Positions 59,859-64,000 of a stretch of 64,000 bases of DNA are shown here, one piece after another. The stretch covers positions 32,874,412 to 32,938,411 of the forward strand of contig CM043865.1 of the NCBI GenBank assembly GCA_023846275.1, in the 5' to 3' direction. The notes under the pieces were generated by a model that was not told where the DNA came from, did not search any database, and saw only the letters and a program-made list of their open reading frames with translations. This DNA comes from Vanilla planifolia. Taxonomy: Eukaryota > Streptophyta > Magnoliopsida > Asparagales > Orchidaceae. Every line of letters starts with the position of its first letter. Within the stretch, counting starts at the first letter, position 1. Made by a program: the position numbers and the translations under genes.

Positions 59859-62629
59859 TCAACGGCCAACCCAATCCTTGAAAAGCAGCATCATGTAAAG
59901 AGGGACATTTACAGCAGCAACAAGAACAATCAACCGGAAAACTCGAACTAACCTTAGTATCAACCTCATCACCTTCGATCTGCTCGGCCGCTGCACCCTT
60001 CCAGTTTTATCAGAATTCATGTCAATGTTCATCTCCAGGAAGACAGATGGGTCTTGCTCTTGGGTTGGTTGCTTCTTTGCCGAAGTCCTTAGCACTGCAT
60101 TACCCCTACAAACACCAATTTCTAAAGGATAAACATCTAAATGGAGCAGTGGAACCTCAAAAAGTTTAAGCGCAGGTTTGATGACAAATTGTATTTAGCA
60201 AAATGTTGTGAAAATGTGTTTCATATGATAATTGTTATTAGAATTCTGTGTTTTGAAATATGATCAACCTAACTTCAAACACAATTTTGAAATTTAGGTT
60301 TACAAAATGTTATTTTTTTAATACGTGATATACCTTGTGGATGAGCCAACATCCGAGCTTGCAAGGGGGACGGTTTTGTTCTTCTTTATCAGATGCATCG
60401 ATCCCTCTGAATCCCAAATCATTTCATACTCGCAATCGTCCTCGTCAACCTTCTCTTTTGCTGTGATCAAGTTGCTTCTTAAGGAATCAATGAAGGTCAC
60501 AAATGGACCAAAGAAGGCAAACGCATTTGCCGGCCATAAAAGCATCAGTAGAAGTGTCACAACAAGCTGACATAAGTACCTGCAAAAGTTCTCCCCAAAC
60601 AAAATTGCACATCAGCGGCCAAAAGTAAAACAAGTGAAACGCACAACATGAATGAATTACCATATGTAGATGTGGGTTTGCCTAGGAAGAAAACATAAGC
60701 GAGTCGAAACCGCAATAGCTGAACTCATAGAATTTGAAGGGCTAACAGTGAGAAGCATAAATGATGGATAAAGGTTCCCTTGCTGCCAGCTGATGGTCCC
60801 CAGCGTATGCTGCACAGCTGATTAATTGCAACCAAAGATTCAAACCAGAATGCCTTTTGTATTATTTCTTACCTCGACGATAGGACCAAATTGTGTCGAG
60901 TGAGTCACAGTGCAGTGATCATGATCATGGCCGGACAGAACAAGTACCTGCGATGAATCCTTTAGGCTATTGTTTGTTTCGACCATAACGGTCAAAATGT
61001 TTTGGTCTTAACATAAAGATGTTTGACAAATTATGATTAGAATGATATATTGAAAACAAAGTAGATATAAAAGGATAAGGTTATCTTTTTTTGTAGGTAT
61101 TAAATCATCATTAATGTTTTAAAATTTGGAGTTAGACCCTATGTAGAGTCTATCACTAGCTATTAAAATGAAATTCAACAAACAGGACATCTAAAAAAAG
61201 CTCAATGAGCTCTAATCCTAGGAGTTGAACTCTGAATCAAAGAAAGCCTTAAAGTGACGGTTGCCGTAAGACCTAAAGGTCTGAAGTAAGCTTACGGGTT
61301 TGATTAAGTTCAGTAAATGATCTGAAGACTCCTTCGTAAGGTAGTTCTGGTACCTGCATGAATGGAATGACAAAGACTAAAATCACTGGCTGCCTCCCAA
61401 TAAATAACGGCACAAACATTTAAGTGAAACTTGTATCATGCAAATTTAATGTACAACAGAAACATGAATGCTTGATCATTAAGCTTTATCCAGTATGAAT
61501 TTCTCATTAAGCCCTATGAATGGTAGCACCATTCCGCCAATTATAAAGAAAAATTCATCATTTTTCTTAATGCTAGAATATTTTCTGGTTCCTAATTTTC
61601 ATGCAATTGGAGTAACAACTAATCACAGTTAAAAAGTGAAATTTCATCTCAATTGTAAAACTTGACTAAGAAACTTACGTCATTCCTTGGTTGACCCCAG
61701 CAAAGGTAACTCTCTGGAATAAATAAATAAATATAAGAAATATCGAGGAACAACAAACGTAATAGTTTCTTGAATGAAGACGGATATACGTAGTGAATCA
61801 ATATATCTTCTTAAAACAAGTATAACTAAACACTGCACATAAGCAATTTGTTTTTGCAAAACATTGTTAACACAAAACTTTTCAGGATAAAATTAATTTC
61901 AGGGATGTTTAATGAAACATTATTTAGATAAACAAACATTTAAATATCAAATCATCTAGATATAAATATTATCTAAATCTAATCAATATTTCTTTTTGTT
62001 TGGTTCAATGTTATCTAAATACTCCTTTATTTTATTTTTAATATCATAATAATTGACATCTAGATATCACTTAAATTTGAGTAATATTCAATTGTCAATT
62101 TTTAATGACAACTATAACTTTTGAAAATTTATGTAAAGATCTCATTAGGCAAAAAATAAAAGAAATAGTTAAATAATATTGTATTATACAACCAAGACCT
62201 CCCATAGTTCAAAGGAAATCGGCTTAAGAAGAAAAACATATTAGTGAAAGTTTATATTTTCAATACTAACATAAGATGTTAATATAGTATTACAAATTTA
62301 AACACCTGATTGATGATACTTGAAGAACGGAAGATGCCACAGGGGGTGTCATCTAGACGATATAGTGGAATATGTGTCAACAATACTCGTGGACTTGATG
62401 TAACATCTAGAAGAAGAAAATATACTCAATGAGACTTAAGCAAGAACAAAATATAGTCTACTTGACATTGATGTCTAGAAATATCAGCTAGAAGGAGAGA
62501 ACATACTTGACAAGGATTAAGAAAGAACAAAATACATTCCATTTAGCATGTTATCTAGCAATCACACACCTGACGATATGTTTTTAATGAACTGCCAAGA
62601 TAAATCTGCTTCTTTTCCTTGTTTAGCAC
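59859..62629 (-). CDS. Calcineurin-like metallophosphoesterase, PGAP5/MPPE1 type (3' part only)
   Basis: Eight coding exons read leftward: 62629-62570, 62406-62306, 61713-61679, 61356-adjusted 61353-61296, 60947-60873, 60809-60661, 60579-60334 and 60105-59859 (the fourth exon is 61353-61296). They give about 322 C-terminal residues; the 5' exons lie beyond the window. Conserved metallophosphoesterase parts are VLLTHIPLYR, with the metal-binding His of the fourth motif, and VLVLSGHDHDHC, the GHxH motif, followed by HTLGTISWQQGNLYPS. The family in yeast (Ted1/Cdc1) and mammals (PGAP5/MPPE1) removes an ethanolamine phosphate from the GPI anchor in the ER, helping anchored proteins leave the ER. 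Hydrophobic segments follow at WYLCQLVVTLLLMLLWPANA and near the C-terminus (LIVLVAAVNVPLYMMLLF), consistent with a membrane enzyme. Phases close through all eight exons. The N-terminal metal-binding motifs cannot be judged here. Confidence 0.9.
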
Positions 62630-64000
62630 CTGCAAAAAACGAATGTGTCTAATCAAAAAATAAAAAGACAGAGGAACTAATAACAGTACAAGTTCATCAT
62701 TGCAGTCCAAGAACACAACGCAGCAGTGTACATGCTACAATTGTGTAACATGCCTCAATTGTAAAAAATGATTTAGATAATACAGACTACTACACTGGAA
62801 TAACTTGTAATCATCCAGTATTTAGGTGGTCAATGCAGTAACCTCTAGGAGATAATATGATTTCAACAAACAATAGGCTGCAGAAATTGTCCAAAAGAAA
62901 GAACTAAACATACATTTAGTGGGGAAGCAATAAGCATCAATCTAGCACTAAGGCTTATAATTCTTAAATACACAAACCCTCTATCTTCACCAACTTGTCT
63001 TGAAAAACCAAACAGTCAAGTTTATCTCCATGCCATTCTCCAAGAGTTTTCATTTGAAAGATGTTTAACGTGTTTATGTATAGCTTAATGAAAAAACAAG
63101 TCATCTCACTTCAAAGTTACATGTCATGATTTCCCTATGACCTAGTTACGTCTTTTTCAGGTGGGATGGTTGTTTTGGGTTTGGTGGGGTGGGAGTCTGA
63201 CCTGCACAAAAGGTGAAAATCGTAGAAGACCCCAAATGAATGAAGCTTAACCCATAATATTGGTACCATGGACCTTAAATTGATTCTTCAAACTTCCTTT
63301 CCAAGAAGACTTGCATTTCAAACCATGATGTTGACGTTAGCTATACAAGGTAAGACAACTACTAAATTGTTTCATAGTGATTTCTTTGATTCATAGGATT
63401 TAAATATTGAAAATTACATACTGATTATAAGAAAATCAACACACAAATTCAATATGAGAAATTTGAGTAAAATATACACTTTTTTGTGGTCAAACCAAAT
63501 ATTCTATAATTTCATCTATGCTTGCTTTTCCTTTTCAAGTCACACAATCTAAAATTTTCATCCTTCCCATTACCTCTTTAGCTTTTAGGGATTTGCTATT
63601 CTATACATCATGCATAATCTATGCTTCGTGGAACCTAAAAGAGGGCTTGAACAGTTCATGTTGACCTTTGGCACGATATCACTTCAAGTAGTCCAGTAAC
63701 GACACCTCTTTGGGACTTCATAATATTTTTAGTGAAGTATCAACCCGGGTTTGTCAAAATACTACAGAACACTTGAGCACCTGTTCTACCAAATAAAGTT
63801 TGCCTCAATCATTGGTCTGTGGAGCAATCAACATTGATTAGCCTGATCTAGCTGACAAAATTGAATTCCTATTCAAGAGACAAAAGCAGACATCTATGCA
63901 TTGAATCATGAGAATATCTTGAGGCTGAGATGGTTGAATTTGTCCATCCGACAGGACTATCACTACTTCTAATTCCCAAAATCAAACCATTGAGAGAATG
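62630..64000 (-). other. Intron of the metallophosphoesterase gene, continuing past the window
   Basis: The first exon in view begins with a clear acceptor (TTTTTTGCAG) at 62630, in mid-codon, so an upstream exon must exist. No exon with the expected preceding sequence (the VVDAQ-type segment) was found up to 64000. The stretch is AT-rich intron DNA with no recognised element. Confidence 0.6.

Noticed and set aside
1..64000. CRISPR arrays, bacterial operons, riboswitches, rRNA
   Set aside because: Nothing of the kind is visible; the window is plant nuclear DNA.

Overview
The window is nuclear DNA of a flowering plant. The protein families (pectinesterase/inhibitor fusion, ATL RING-H2 ligase, CAX exchanger, F-box protein), GT-AG introns of 0.09 to 9.4 kb, and LTR, LINE and copia relics all point that way. 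Gene base composition is split: the F-box, pectinesterase and RING genes are GC-rich and compact, while the three genes in the right half are AT-rich with long introns. That split fits a monocot, possibly a non-grass commelinid, but I cannot name the species.

Six protein genes are supported. From left to right: an F-box protein (3464-4669, +) converges on a four-exon type-I pectinesterase with an inhibitor prodomain (5381-7589, -). About 12 kb of AT-rich, repeat-filled DNA follows, then an intronless ATL-type RING-H2 ubiquitin ligase (19894-20460, -). After 6.5 kb with little in it come three minus-strand genes in a row: a vacuolar cation/proton exchanger of 11 coding exons (27320-36440), a FYVE zinc finger plus ankyrin protein of 10 coding exons (38515-57173), and the 3' half of a PGAP5/MPPE1-like metallophosphoesterase that runs off the right edge (59859 to beyond 62629). 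I built the exon models by hand from conserved protein sequence, GT-AG sites and reading phase. In every multi-exon model the phases close exactly.

Mobile elements fill most of the rest. A decayed Ty3/gypsy end lies at 11.65-14.2 kb. An L1-type LINE relic (minus strand, 14.7 to about 16.5 kb and probably on to 18.6 kb) is split by a 1229-bp solo LTR flanked by GGTAA. A second solo LTR of 1871 bp flanked by TTATT sits in the 9.4-kb intron of the FYVE gene. A decayed but fully ordered Ty1/copia element lies antisense in another intron of the same gene. Four tandem duplications (units of 178, 130, 326 and 30 bp) and a (TA)n tract add further structure.

The genes do not form a pathway or cluster. 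They cover separate jobs: ubiquitin ligation (F-box, ATL), cell-wall pectin, vacuolar Ca2+/metal transport, PI3P-linked membrane traffic and GPI-anchor processing. I see no operon, CRISPR array, tRNA or rRNA gene, and no convincing new biological system. The most useful points are the reconstructed genes, the two solo LTRs with intact target-site duplications, the tiny last coding exon of the exchanger, and an unexplained exon-like block near 25.1 kb.
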